Below, one piece after another: positions 1 to 6,357 of a stretch of 6,357 nucleotides of DNA. Origin of the DNA: Beijerinckiaceae bacterium (GTDB lineage: Bacteria; Pseudomonadota; Alphaproteobacteria; Rhizobiales; Beijerinckiaceae); NCBI GenBank assembly GCA_027346205.1, contig DAIESR010000453.1:1-6357 (forward strand), written 5' to 3'. Both the position numbers and the translations under genes were made by a program. The notes beneath the pieces were generated by a model, which had not been told where the DNA came from, did not search any database, and saw nothing but the letters and a program-made list of their open reading frames with translations. Numbering within the stretch: position 1 is the first letter of the stretch; each line of letters starts with the position of its first letter.

Positions 1-773
1 CCGAAATTGCCTGTCGGCACGGCGAAAGACACCGATCGATGCGGCGCGCCCAATGCAACCGCGCTCGTGAAATAATAGACGATCTGCGCCGCCACACGCG
101 CCCAATTGATCGAATTGATCCCTGCGAGCGCGAATTCTTCGCGGCAACTCTTATGGTTGAAAAGGCCTTTCACGATGGCCTGTGCATCGTCGAAAGTGCC
201 CTCGATCGCAATGACATGGATATTGTCGGCATCGACCGTCGTCATCTGCCGGCGCTGCACATCGGAAACGCGCCCGTGCGGATAGAGGATGAAGACATCG
301 ACCTGTTCGAGACCGCGGAAAGCTTCTATGGCTGCGGCGCCTGTATCGCCCGATGTGGCGCCGATGATAGTCGCTCTTTCGCCGCGCACTCCGAGAACAT
401 GCTCCATGAGCCTGGCGAGGAGCTGCATCGCCAGATCCTTGAAGGCGAGCGTCGGGCCATGGAACAGTTCGAGGAGAAAGAGATTATCGCCGATCTGCGA
501 GACAGGAGCGACCGCGACATGATCGAAACGGGCATAGGCCGCGGCGAGCATTCCCCGCAGCGCGTCCGGCGCGATCGTGCCCGCGATGAAAGGCGCAAGC
601 ACCGCTTCCGCCACCTCGCGATAGGGGCGACCGGCAAAGCCCGCGATCGTCTCCCGCGACAAGCGCGGATAGGCCTCAGGCAGATAAAGCCCGCCATCTT
701 GAGCGAGACCGGTGATCAGCGCATCGGTGAAAGATAGCGAGGGCGCGTCGCCGCGCGTCGAAATATATTTCAC
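1..773 (-). CDS. thrC: Threonine synthase (PLP-dependent), N-terminal part, cut by the left window edge
   Basis: Threonine synthase converts O-phospho-L-homoserine to L-threonine and phosphate in the cytosol, the last step of threonine synthesis. I translated this frame by hand from a GTG at 771-773 to the window edge: 257 complete codons with no stop or frameshift. It begins VKYISTRGDAPSLSFTDAL, the typical N-terminus of the bacterial family, and continues with QDGGLYLPE near residue 25. The PLP-binding lysine is K112 in HGPTLAFKDLA. GATSGDTG, from about residue 139, is the phosphate-binding loop. PTGNFG lies at the cut end. The family is usually about 460 residues, so a little over half is present. 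The GTG start is supported by AGGAG five bases upstream and by the conserved N-terminus. It lies 103 bp downstream of SURF1 on the same strand and may be co-transcribed with it, but it has no functional link to the oxidase. The product identification is very secure. Confidence 0.96.
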   Translation of the reverse strand, partial: MKYISTRGDAPSLSFTDALITGLAQDGGLYLPEAYPRLSRETIAGFAGRPYREVAEAVLAPFIAGTIAPDALRGMLAAAYARFDHVAVAPVSQIGDNLFLLELFHGPTLAFKDLAMQLLARLMEHVLGVRGERATIIGATSGDTGAAAIEAFRGLEQVDVFILYPHGRVSDVQRRQMTTVDADNIHVIAIEGTFDDAQAIVKGLFNHKSCREEFALAGINSINWARVAAQIVYYFTSAVALGAPHRSVSFAVPTGNF

Positions 774-778
774 CTTAG

Positions 779-783
779 CTCCT
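779..783 (-). promoter_or_regulatory. Ribosome binding site deciding the GTG start of thrC
   Basis: The minus strand reads AGGAG here, five bases before the GTG at 771-773. No ATG nearby has comparable spacing, and the protein homology begins exactly at this GTG, so the site fixes the start. Confidence 0.8.
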
Positions 784-876
784 GAGATTGGCTCAAAAAA
801 CCCCCGGCTATGTCGCGTTTAGCATGAAACACCCATGATCGGGCGAGGTTTTTGGGGCGCTGGCCTCAGCCGTGGA

Positions 877-1638
877 TCAGGATGCGGCCGCTTCCGCAAA
901 TTTGCGGAAAACGAAAGACACGAAGACGCCTAGCAACCCGACGGCGAGACCGAACCATGTCAGCGCATAATTCATATGATTGTTCGGCAGATCCCGCTGT
1001 GTGGTGCCACCCTTCGGCCATCCGCTGGCACCCGGCGTTACATCAACGTCAATAACGAAGGGGGCCATTGGCGCGAGATGGAAATAGGTTCCGATGAGCG
1101 CTGGATCGCGGGTGAAATACTCCCCCTTTGCCGGCTGATCGGCTGGGGTGAAGATGTTGCGCTGCTGCGGCGGCCGCATCAGGCCGAAAAGATGCGCCTC
1201 GCCGGCCGGCTGCGCGGCATTCCCCAGCTTTTTGGAAAGCTCCGCCGGCACATAGCCACGATTGATGATGACATAAGCGCCCGAACCGAGCTGCAAAGGT
1301 GTCAAAAGAAGATAGCCCGGACCGGTACCCGTTGGGCCTTCGGGGACAAACACGAGCACCGTCTTGTCATAGGCGAAGCGGCCGCTGAGCACCACATGCC
1401 GATAATCGTAATCCTCAGGCACCAGACGCGGCCATTCGCCGACATCGGGCAAAGCGACCGGCGGCGCATCGGCGCGCGCGGCAATCTGCGCAAGCAAGCC
1501 CTCTTTCCACGCGAGTCGATGCAATTGCCAGACACCGAGCGAAACGAGGATCGCGCCGGCCACCAGCGTGAACAAAAAGGGCCAAAGGAGCTGCCGCAGC
1601 ACGCTCTGTCGACCAGCCGGGGAGGCGGCGCTAGTCAT
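877..1638 (-). CDS. SURF1 family cytochrome c oxidase assembly protein
   Basis: SURF1 proteins are inner-membrane assembly factors that help place heme a into subunit I of aa3-type oxidases. This 253-residue protein has the family's usual length and two-helix architecture. A first membrane helix lies at about residues 15-37 and ends in the signature LGVWQLHRLAWKEGL. A periplasmic domain follows with YDYRHVVLSGRF (about 77-88), GPGYLLLTPLQ (about 107-117) and INRGYVP (about 125-131). The C-terminal signature NNHMNYALTWFGLAVG (219-234) leads into the second helix, to about 245. The ATG at 1636-1638 lies two bases after the stop codon of the DUF983 gene. A GAGAG ribosome binding site lies inside the last codons of that gene, so the pair is probably translationally coupled. 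The family assignment is certain. The symbol varies between genomes (surf1, shy1), so none is given. Confidence 0.96.
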   Translation of the reverse strand: MTSAASPAGRQSVLRQLLWPFLFTLVAGAILVSLGVWQLHRLAWKEGLLAQIAARADAPPVALPDVGEWPRLVPEDYDYRHVVLSGRFAYDKTVLVFVPEGPTGTGPGYLLLTPLQLGSGAYVIINRGYVPAELSKKLGNAAQPAGEAHLFGLMRPPQQRNIFTPADQPAKGEYFTRDPALIGTYFHLAPMAPFVIDVDVTPGASGWPKGGTTQRDLPNNHMNYALTWFGLAVGLLGVFVSFVFRKFAEAAAS

Positions 1639-1640
1639 AC

Positions 1641-2018
1641 CTAGCTCTCAAGCCGCCCTTGCTCGGCTTTGTTGCGGTATTGGAGCGCAATCAAGAGCCC
1701 TTTCGCCGGCCGCAGAAGCCCGATGCAAACGATCGCCGTCAAAGGCAGAAACACGACCAGATGGACCCAGAATGGCGGTTGATAGGTCAGCTCGGTCCAG
1801 AGCGCCGCGCCAAGCACGAGAAAGCCTCCGATCAAGGTCACGAAGACAGCCGGACCGTCCCCCGCATCTGCAAACGAGAAACTCAGGCCGCAGACATTGC
1901 ATTGCGGCACGACAGTCAAAATACCGGAGAACATCTTGCCCTTGCCGCAACGCGGGCAGCGTCCAAGCAGGCCGGTCACATAAGGCGAGGTCGCAGAATC
2001 TTTATTTTCGACGCTCAT
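1641..2018 (-). CDS. DUF983 family zinc-ribbon membrane protein of the cytochrome oxidase cluster
   Basis: This is a 125-residue protein of the DUF983 family, which often accompanies cox genes in alphaproteobacteria and has no established biochemical role. The N-terminal half carries two CxxC knuckles, CPRC at 21-24 and CNVC at 40-43, spaced as in a zinc ribbon. FADAGDGPAVF (about 49-59) follows and enters the first of two membrane helices (about 57-75 and 84-103). The C-terminus is short and charged. I chose the ATG at 2016-2018. A GTG one codon earlier (2019-2021) is also in frame and would add one residue. AAGG lies just upstream, closer to the start than usual. The gene sits between ctaE and SURF1, and SURF1 follows two bases after its stop. 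From position and cysteines I infer a role in oxidase assembly or metal/heme handling; this is not demonstrated by the sequence. Confidence 0.88.
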   Translation of the reverse strand: MSVENKDSATSPYVTGLLGRCPRCGKGKMFSGILTVVPQCNVCGLSFSFADAGDGPAVFVTLIGGFLVLGAALWTELTYQPPFWVHLVVFLPLTAIVCIGLLRPAKGLLIALQYRNKAEQGRLES

Positions 2019-2133
2019 CACCTTATCCCGACGGGCGCTGCAAGACCAAGACGGAGAGCCGTTACGGCAGGAGCGCTAGAGATCGCGCCAGCATCGTCCG
2101 CGCCAATATCCCTATCGCGCCGCAACAATCGAT

Positions 2134-2158
2134 ACAAGGCGGCTGAACGCCGCCTTGT
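2134..2158 (-). terminator. Perfect 10-bp stem-loop just downstream of ctaE; possible terminator or attenuator
   Basis: Positions 2134-2143 and 2149-2158 are perfect inverted repeats (ACAAGGCGGC paired with GCCGCCTTGT) around a five-base loop. The hairpin begins eight bases after the ctaE stop codon in the direction of transcription. It is GC-rich, but the following minus-strand bases (ATCGATTGTTG) are only mildly T-rich. It could therefore be a weak or partial terminator, or a 3'-end stabiliser separating the abundant subunit III message from the DUF983-SURF1 genes. The structure is directly visible; the function is inferred. Confidence 0.6.
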
Positions 2159-2166
2159 CGCCATAC

Positions 2167-3030
2167 TCAATGCTCGATGACGCCGCCCCAAGAGCCCCAC
2201 ACATAGATGCAGCAGAACAGGAACAGCCAGACCACATCGACGAAGTGCCAATACCAAGCGGCGAATTCGAAGCCGAGATGCTGCTTCGGCGAGAACTGGC
2301 CGAGGAAAGCGCGAATGAGGCAGACCGTCAGAAAGATCGTCCCGATGATGACGTGAAAGCCGTGGAAGCCCGTGGCCATGAAGAAAGTTGCGCCGAAAAT
2401 GGAGCCTTTGAAAGCAAAAGGCGCGTGCATGTATTCATAAGCTTGGACGCCGGTGAACGTGACGCCAAGAAGGATTGTCAGGATGAGACCCTTCTTGAGG
2501 CCGCCGCGATCGTCATGGAGCAAGGCGTGATGCGCCCAGGTCACGGTCGTGCCGGAGGTCAACAGGATCAACGTGTTGAGCAGCGGAAAATGCCAGGGAT
2601 CGATGGCTTCGATTCCCTTCGGCGGCCAATGCCCCCCCGTGAAGGCATAACGCGCATATTGTATTTTTTCACCCGAGAACAGGCTCGCGTCGAAGAACGC
2701 CCAGAACCACGCGACGAAGAACATCACTTCCGAGGCGATGAACAAGATCATGCCATAGCGGTGGCTGATCTGGACCACGCGCGTGTGATAGCCTTGATAT
2801 TCCGCCTCCTTGATGACGTCGGTCCACCATGACGCGGCTACATAGAGAACAAGGAGAAGCCCTGCGCCGAAGACATAGCCGCCCGGTGTGGTGCCGGCGA
2901 ACGAAATGGACTTCATCCACATGATGCCACCGAGCGCCATGATGAAGGCACCGAGCGCACCCAAAATCGGCCAAGGACTCGGATCGACGAGATGATAATC
3001 GTGGTTCGGTTTCGCGTGGACGTCCGCCAT
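2167..3030 (-). CDS. ctaE: Cytochrome c oxidase subunit III (aa3-type)
   Basis: Subunit III is a core membrane subunit of the aa3 oxidase. It binds lipids and protects subunit I from turnover inactivation but carries no redox centre. The 287-residue translation matches the family in length. It shows HDYHLVDPSPWP near the start, then RYGMILFIASEVMFFVAWFWAFF (91-113), containing the conserved membrane glutamate E101. GFHGFHVIIG (211-220) and YWHFVDVVWLFLF (about 240-252) follow near the C-terminus. Seven hydrophobic segments can be traced. I chose the ATG at 3028-3030 because GAGGAAGG lies five bases upstream and MADVHAKPNHDYH resembles family N-termini. An in-frame ATG at 3064-3066 would add twelve basic residues and lacks support. 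The gap to cox11 is 246 bp, long for this cluster, so a separate promoter is possible. Confidence 0.97.
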   Translation of the reverse strand: MADVHAKPNHDYHLVDPSPWPILGALGAFIMALGGIMWMKSISFAGTTPGGYVFGAGLLLVLYVAASWWTDVIKEAEYQGYHTRVVQISHRYGMILFIASEVMFFVAWFWAFFDASLFSGEKIQYARYAFTGGHWPPKGIEAIDPWHFPLLNTLILLTSGTTVTWAHHALLHDDRGGLKKGLILTILLGVTFTGVQAYEYMHAPFAFKGSIFGATFFMATGFHGFHVIIGTIFLTVCLIRAFLGQFSPKQHLGFEFAAWYWHFVDVVWLFLFCCIYVWGSWGGVIEH

Positions 3031-3035
3031 GACAG

Positions 3036-3043
3036 CCTTCCTC
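3036..3043 (-). promoter_or_regulatory. Ribosome binding site deciding the start of ctaE
   Basis: The minus strand reads GAGGAAGG here, five bases before the ATG at 3028-3030. This favours the 287-residue form over the longer reading from 3066. Confidence 0.75.
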
Positions 3044-3061
3044 TTCCCTCTTCCCCTGTTT

Positions 3062-3089
3062 CGCAACCGCCCCCGACATTACGGTCGCG
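3062..3089 (-). other. Stem-loop in the ctaE leader
   Basis: Positions 3062-3069 and 3082-3089 form an eight-base stem in the minus-strand RNA (CGCGACCG with CGGTTGCG, including one G-U pair) and a twelve-base loop. It ends about 30 bases before the ctaE start. It may be a leader structure or chance pairing; there is no evidence for a specific ligand or regulator. Confidence 0.3.
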
Positions 3090-3276
3090 GCCATTCTATG
3101 GAACTCGACATCAGCGCGCTTCGCAGTGACGCTCTGCATTTCTTGTCGGGCTCTTCATTCTCCAAGTCTTCGTTCTACACGTCTTCCAGTCTCAATTTCT
3201 TATTTCCGAGGCCGGAACTCCTTTAAAAGCTCCGCGAAGCTTCACTTTCCGGTACCAAAGTATGCCCCGCCCCGCA

Positions 3277-3888
3277 TTAAAGACGCGGCGGACTGACTTT
3301 TCCTTGCCCTTGTTCCGCGACCGTCGATAAAGCAGCGGGGTAGAATGTATAAGACAAAGTGACGGTATCGACTCCGTTCATTGTCTTGTCCTTTTCGAGC
3401 TCAGGATCGAGGAAGAAGACAACTGGCATATCCATCGTCTCATGCGGCCCCAGCCGCTGCGTCGAGAAACAGAAGCAGCTGATCTTGTCGAAGTAGCCTC
3501 CGGCAACATCCGGCGACACATTATACATGGCCTGCGCGGCCGTCTCTCGATCACTGCGATTGGTGACCTTGAAGAAGACCGTCGCCGTCTGCCCCGTGCG
3601 CAGCGTGATTTGCGGCGTCTCCGGAGCGAAGCTCCAGGGGAGGCCCGCGCCGACATTGGCATCGAAACGCACAGCTATGTCACGCTTGCCCTGGAAGGCC
3701 GGCGCCGCCTTAGCCCTTTGCGGCGTGCCCCCAAAGCCGGTCGACGCGCAAAAAAGCCGATAAAGGGGAACTGCGGCAAAAGACAAGCCGAGCATAGTCA
3801 CTACGGTGAGCATGACTCCGCCGGCGACCAGCCCGTTCCGCCAGCTCGCTTTCGGCGGCTCAGATGAAGGCGCAGGAACCTCCTCCAT
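3277..3888 (-). CDS. ctaG: Cytochrome c oxidase assembly protein Cox11/CtaG (CuB chaperone)
   Basis: Cox11 is a membrane-anchored periplasmic copper protein that inserts CuB into subunit I. The 203-residue protein has a short cytosolic tail and one membrane helix at about residues 18-40. The conserved VPLYRLFCASTGFGGT follows, with C47, the cysteine implicated in copper transfer. An immunoglobulin-like periplasmic domain comes next. It contains FFKVTNRSD (about 105-113) and the copper-binding CFCF motif (C138 and C140) in ISCFCFSTQRLGPHE. VTLSYTFYPA lies near the C-terminus. I start it at the ATG at 3886-3888 because AGGAGG sits five bases upstream. A longer in-frame reading from 3939 would overlap coxF by 41 bp and add an unconserved leader. 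The symbol ctaG here means the Cox11 type, not the unrelated Bacillus CtaG; many genomes label it cox11. Confidence 0.97.
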   Translation of the reverse strand: MEEVPAPSSEPPKASWRNGLVAGGVMLTVVTMLGLSFAAVPLYRLFCASTGFGGTPQRAKAAPAFQGKRDIAVRFDANVGAGLPWSFAPETPQITLRTGQTATVFFKVTNRSDRETAAQAMYNVSPDVAGGYFDKISCFCFSTQRLGPHETMDMPVVFFLDPELEKDKTMNGVDTVTLSYTFYPAALSTVAEQGQGKVSPPRL

Positions 3889-3893
3889 CGTCC

Positions 3894-3899
3894 CCTCCT
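3894..3899 (-). promoter_or_regulatory. Strong ribosome binding site for cox11, next to the coxF stop codon
   Basis: The minus strand reads TGAGGAGGGGACG before the ATG. The coxF stop codon TGA (3899-3901) runs into AGGAGG (3894-3899), five bases before the cox11 start. This fixes the 203-residue start and suggests that ribosomes ending coxF reinitiate on cox11. Confidence 0.8.
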
Positions 3900-4066
3900 C
3901 ACATTGGCCGGCTGACGACGCCGGGCCCAAGCTTGGCAATCGTCACAGCATAAAACAGCAAAACAAAGAAGCCGACGGCCAGTCCGATCGCAATATTGCG
4001 CTGCCGGCGGCTCTTCAACTGCTCCGGAGTAAGTCTAACTCCGTCCGTGTCCTTTTGAGCGTCCAT
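3899..4066 (-). CDS. coxF: CoxF-type small membrane protein (55 residues)
   Basis: This 55-codon gene fills the space between ctaB and cox11 exactly. It reads from an ATG at 4064-4066 to a TGA at 3899-3901. The protein has a charged N-terminal segment, MDAQKDTDGVRLTPEQLKSR, then RRQRN. One membrane helix follows (about 25-46, IAIGLAVGFFVLLFYAVTIAKL), with a short tail GPGVVSRPM. The LTPEQLKSRRxRNxAIG pattern before a single helix, and the position, match the small protein annotated CoxF in rhizobial oxidase operons. Its function is not well established; by location it may support oxidase assembly. The start is ten bases after the ctaB stop, with AGGTGGGAG directly upstream. The gene ends at the Shine-Dalgarno of cox11. 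Naming rests on remembered family pattern and synteny; that it is a real gene is well supported by spacing. Confidence 0.85.
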   Translation of the reverse strand: MDAQKDTDGVRLTPEQLKSRRQRNIAIGLAVGFFVLLFYAVTIAKLGPGVVSRPM

Positions 4067-4079
4067 CTCTCCCACCTTA
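4067..4079 (-). promoter_or_regulatory. ctaB stop / coxF ribosome binding site junction
   Basis: The ctaB stop codon TAA (4077-4079) merges with AAGGTGGGAG immediately before the coxF ATG. The overlap of stop and Shine-Dalgarno supports coxF being translated and coupled to ctaB. Confidence 0.65.
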
Positions 4080-5015
4080 CATGCCCAGGAAGAGCGTGAT
4101 CACCCGCTCGGTCAAGAGCTCGGCAAATAGCAAGAAGAGATAAAGGATCGAAAAGCCGAACAGCGCCATGGCATATTGATCGGCCTTGTCGCCTGTGCGA
4201 ACCAGAAAGACCCTCACAGCCAAGCCGAGAAACACCGCGCCCAGTGCAACAGAGGCCACGCCATAGACCGGCGAGGCAAAGCCAAGAAGATAAGGCGCGA
4301 CGCCCAACGGCACCAAAACCAGGCTATAAAGAAGAATCTCGAGCCTGGTACGGTTGGGGCCTTTGACATTAGGGAGCATAGGAATGCCCGCGCGACCATA
4401 GTCGGCGGCGCGCACGAGAGCCAGCGCCCAGAAATGCGGCGGCGTCCAAACAAAGATGATCGCGAAGAGCACGAAGCTCGACACGCTCAAATGGCCCGTT
4501 GCCGCAACGTAGCCAACCACGGGAGGAAACGCACCCGCGGCACCGCCAATGACGATATTTTGCGGCGTGGCACGTTTCAGCCACATCGAATAAATCACGA
4601 CGTAGAAGAAGATGGTGAAAGCGAGCAAGGCCGCAGCCGCCCAATTGGCGACAATGCCCAAAGTGAAGACAGCGAAGGCCGATAAAGTGAGGCCAAAGCC
4701 CAAAGCTTCGGAACCGGTCACTTTGCCGCTCGGAATCGGCCGCTTGCAGGTCCGCCGCATGATCGCGTCGATATCGGCGTCATACCACATGTTGAGGGCA
4801 CCGGACGCACCTGCACCGACTGCGATGGCGAGAAGCGCGGCAAATCCGACGATCGGATGAACAGGATGCGGGGCCAGCAGCAAGCCGGTGAGCGCGGTGA
4901 AAATCACCAGCGACATCACACGTGGCTTCAGCAACGCTATGTAGTCGCCAGGGCTCGCGACCGAAATCTTGGCCGGCCCGGCAACCCCGCTATCGCTTTC
5001 CCCAACAAAACTCAT
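4077..5015 (-). CDS. ctaB: Protoheme IX farnesyltransferase (heme O synthase)
   Basis: CtaB is a membrane prenyltransferase of the UbiA superfamily. It adds a farnesyl group to heme b to give heme O, the precursor of the heme A used by the adjacent oxidase. The 312-residue protein has the usual length plus a slightly extended N-terminus. Motifs in order are [13 protein letters not shown] (24-36), then the NxxxDxxxD polyprenyl-diphosphate site in NMWYDADID (N75, D79, D83). KRPIPSGK (91-98) and YSMWLKR (142-148) follow, then [13 protein letters not shown] (188-200) and [11 protein letters not shown] (205-215), the second conserved Asp/Tyr loop. About eight to nine hydrophobic helices are apparent. 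The ATG at 5013-5015 has AGG seven bases upstream, a modest site. It lies 270 bp after ctaD and ten bases before coxF. The assignment is secure. Confidence 0.97.
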   Translation of the reverse strand: MSFVGESDSGVAGPAKISVASPGDYIALLKPRVMSLVIFTALTGLLLAPHPVHPIVGFAALLAIAVGAGASGALNMWYDADIDAIMRRTCKRPIPSGKVTGSEALGFGLTLSAFAVFTLGIVANWAAAALLAFTIFFYVVIYSMWLKRATPQNIVIGGAAGAFPPVVGYVAATGHLSVSSFVLFAIIFVWTPPHFWALALVRAADYGRAGIPMLPNVKGPNRTRLEILLYSLVLVPLGVAPYLLGFASPVYGVASVALGAVFLGLAVRVFLVRTGDKADQYAMALFGFSILYLFLLFAELLTERVITLFLGM

Positions 5016-5078
5016 ATCGAAGCCTGATCCATCAGAAGCGCGCCCAAAAATCTGCTGCGAACTAAACTTGGCTTGCTT

Positions 5079-5101
5079 GGGCCAGAATTTCTATCCGGCC
5101 C
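5079..5101 (-). other. Stem-loop in the ctaB leader
   Basis: Positions 5079-5086 and 5094-5101 form an eight-base stem in minus-strand RNA (GGGCCGGA with TCTGGCCC, one G-U pair) and a seven-base loop, about 64 bases before the ctaB start. On the plus strand it is followed by TTTT, which would suit a terminator in that direction, but no plus-strand gene is present. The role is unknown. Confidence 0.35.
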
Positions 5102-5186
5102 TTTTGAGGTCGGATTCTCACCCGCAACGCCAGCGCGCCGCGCGGATCTCCGCAGTCACCGGAACCAAGAGCTGTGCAGATCTCGG

Positions 5187-5201
5187 CGCCTTAAGAAGGC
5201 G
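5187..5201 (-). other. Small stem-loop downstream of ctaD (third in a row)
   Basis: A perfect six-base stem (CGCCTT with AAGGCG) and a three-base loop. It lies four bases beyond the stem-loop at 5206-5228 in the direction of ctaD transcription. No T-run follows it. Confidence 0.4.
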
Positions 5202-5205
5202 GTCA

Positions 5206-5228
5206 GCGGGCGCCGTGAACGCGCCCGC
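5206..5228 (-). terminator. GC-rich stem-loop downstream of ctaD; possible terminator element
   Basis: Positions 5206-5213 (GCGGGCGC) and 5221-5228 (GCGCCCGC) are perfect inverted repeats around a seven-base loop. The stem is entirely G and C. The minus strand continues TGACCGCCTTCTTAA, only weakly T-rich, so termination would be partial or of another type. Confidence 0.45.
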
Positions 5229-5244
5229 CGTGCAGTTTCGGCAA

Positions 5245-5275
5245 GCGGGGAAGAGTCGAGCCGACTTTCCCCCGC
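5245..5275 (-). terminator. Long stem-loop right after ctaD; possible terminator or mRNA stabiliser
   Basis: GCGGGG (5245-5250) pairs with CCCCGC (5270-5275), AA (5251-5252) with TT, and AGTCG (5254-5258) with CGACT (5262-5266). This gives about 13 pairs with two single-base bulges and a three-base loop. It begins ten bases after the ctaD stop codon. The bases that follow on the minus strand (TTGCCGAAA) are not a T-run. A structure here is well suited to protecting the 3' end of the abundant subunit I message or lowering read-through into ctaB. Confidence 0.5.
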
Positions 5276-5285
5276 GCGCCGCGTG

Positions 5286-6357
<1,072 letters not shown>

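Noticed and set aside
39..737. A 232-codon plus-strand open frame opposite thrC.
   Set aside because: The minus strand encodes threonine synthase with all key motifs across the whole stretch. The plus frame has a low-complexity, Arg/Asp-rich translation typical of antisense reading of a GC-rich gene.
795..807. Minus-strand GGGGG followed by TTTTTT between SURF1 and thrC, resembling a terminator tail.
   Set aside because: I could not find a convincing stem ending in the G-run. The matching C-run is about 50 bases away and would give only about four pairs.
976..1644. A 222-codon plus-strand open frame opposite SURF1.
   Set aside because: It is fully antisense to a clear SURF1 protein, its composition is charged and unstructured, and no family is recognisable.
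2155..2832. A 225-codon plus-strand open frame opposite ctaE.
   Set aside because: It is a shadow of subunit III: very acidic/basic translation, no recognisable domain, no good ribosome binding site.
3031..3066. An upstream in-frame start for ctaE at 3066, adding 12 residues.
   Set aside because: The added MRNRGRGKRKAV stretch is the translated ribosome-binding region, and the better start with GAGGAAGG is at 3030.
3889..3939. An upstream in-frame start for cox11 at 3939, adding 17 residues.
   Set aside because: It would overlap coxF, the added residues do not look like the family N-terminus, and the strong AGGAGG points to 3888.
5012..5032. A six-codon mini-ORF (MDQASI) whose stop overlaps the ctaB ATG, resembling a coupling leader peptide.
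   Set aside because: It has no ribosome binding site and is short enough to occur by chance.

Overview
The window carries the minus-strand 3' part of an aa3-type cytochrome c oxidase (complex IV) locus of an alphaproteobacterium, followed by the start of the threonine synthase gene. All recognised genes read right to left. The gene order ctaD-ctaB-coxF-cox11-ctaE-DUF983-SURF1, the moderately high GC, the GTG start of thrC and the protein sequences suggest Hyphomicrobiales (Rhizobiales). A Beijerinckiaceae/Methylocella-like host is my guess; no search was possible.

From high to low coordinate the layout is: ctaD (subunit I), cut by the right edge; a 270-bp gap with several inverted repeats; ctaB (heme O synthase); a 55-residue membrane protein of the CoxF type (3899-4066), easily missed because it is so short; cox11/ctaG (CuB chaperone); a 246-bp gap; ctaE (subunit III); a 148-bp gap containing a perfect 10-bp stem-loop; a DUF983 zinc-ribbon membrane protein; SURF1; a 103-bp gap; and thrC, cut by the left edge.

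The genes form one assembly line. CtaD holds heme a, heme a3 and CuB. CtaB makes heme O, the precursor of heme A. Cox11 delivers copper to CuB. SURF1 helps insert heme a into subunit I, and CtaE is the third core subunit. CoxF and DUF983 are conserved passengers of such clusters without a firm function. ctaB-coxF-cox11 and DUF983-SURF1 are packed tightly enough to suggest translational coupling. The three larger gaps, after ctaD, cox11 and ctaE, are where subunit genes meet accessory genes and where most stem-loops lie.

I found no mobile element, CRISPR array, tRNA or rRNA, and no evidence of an undescribed multi-gene system. The window is mostly ordinary core metabolism. The points worth a second look are the small coxF gene, the stem-loops at subunit/accessory junctions, and the poorly understood DUF983 protein.
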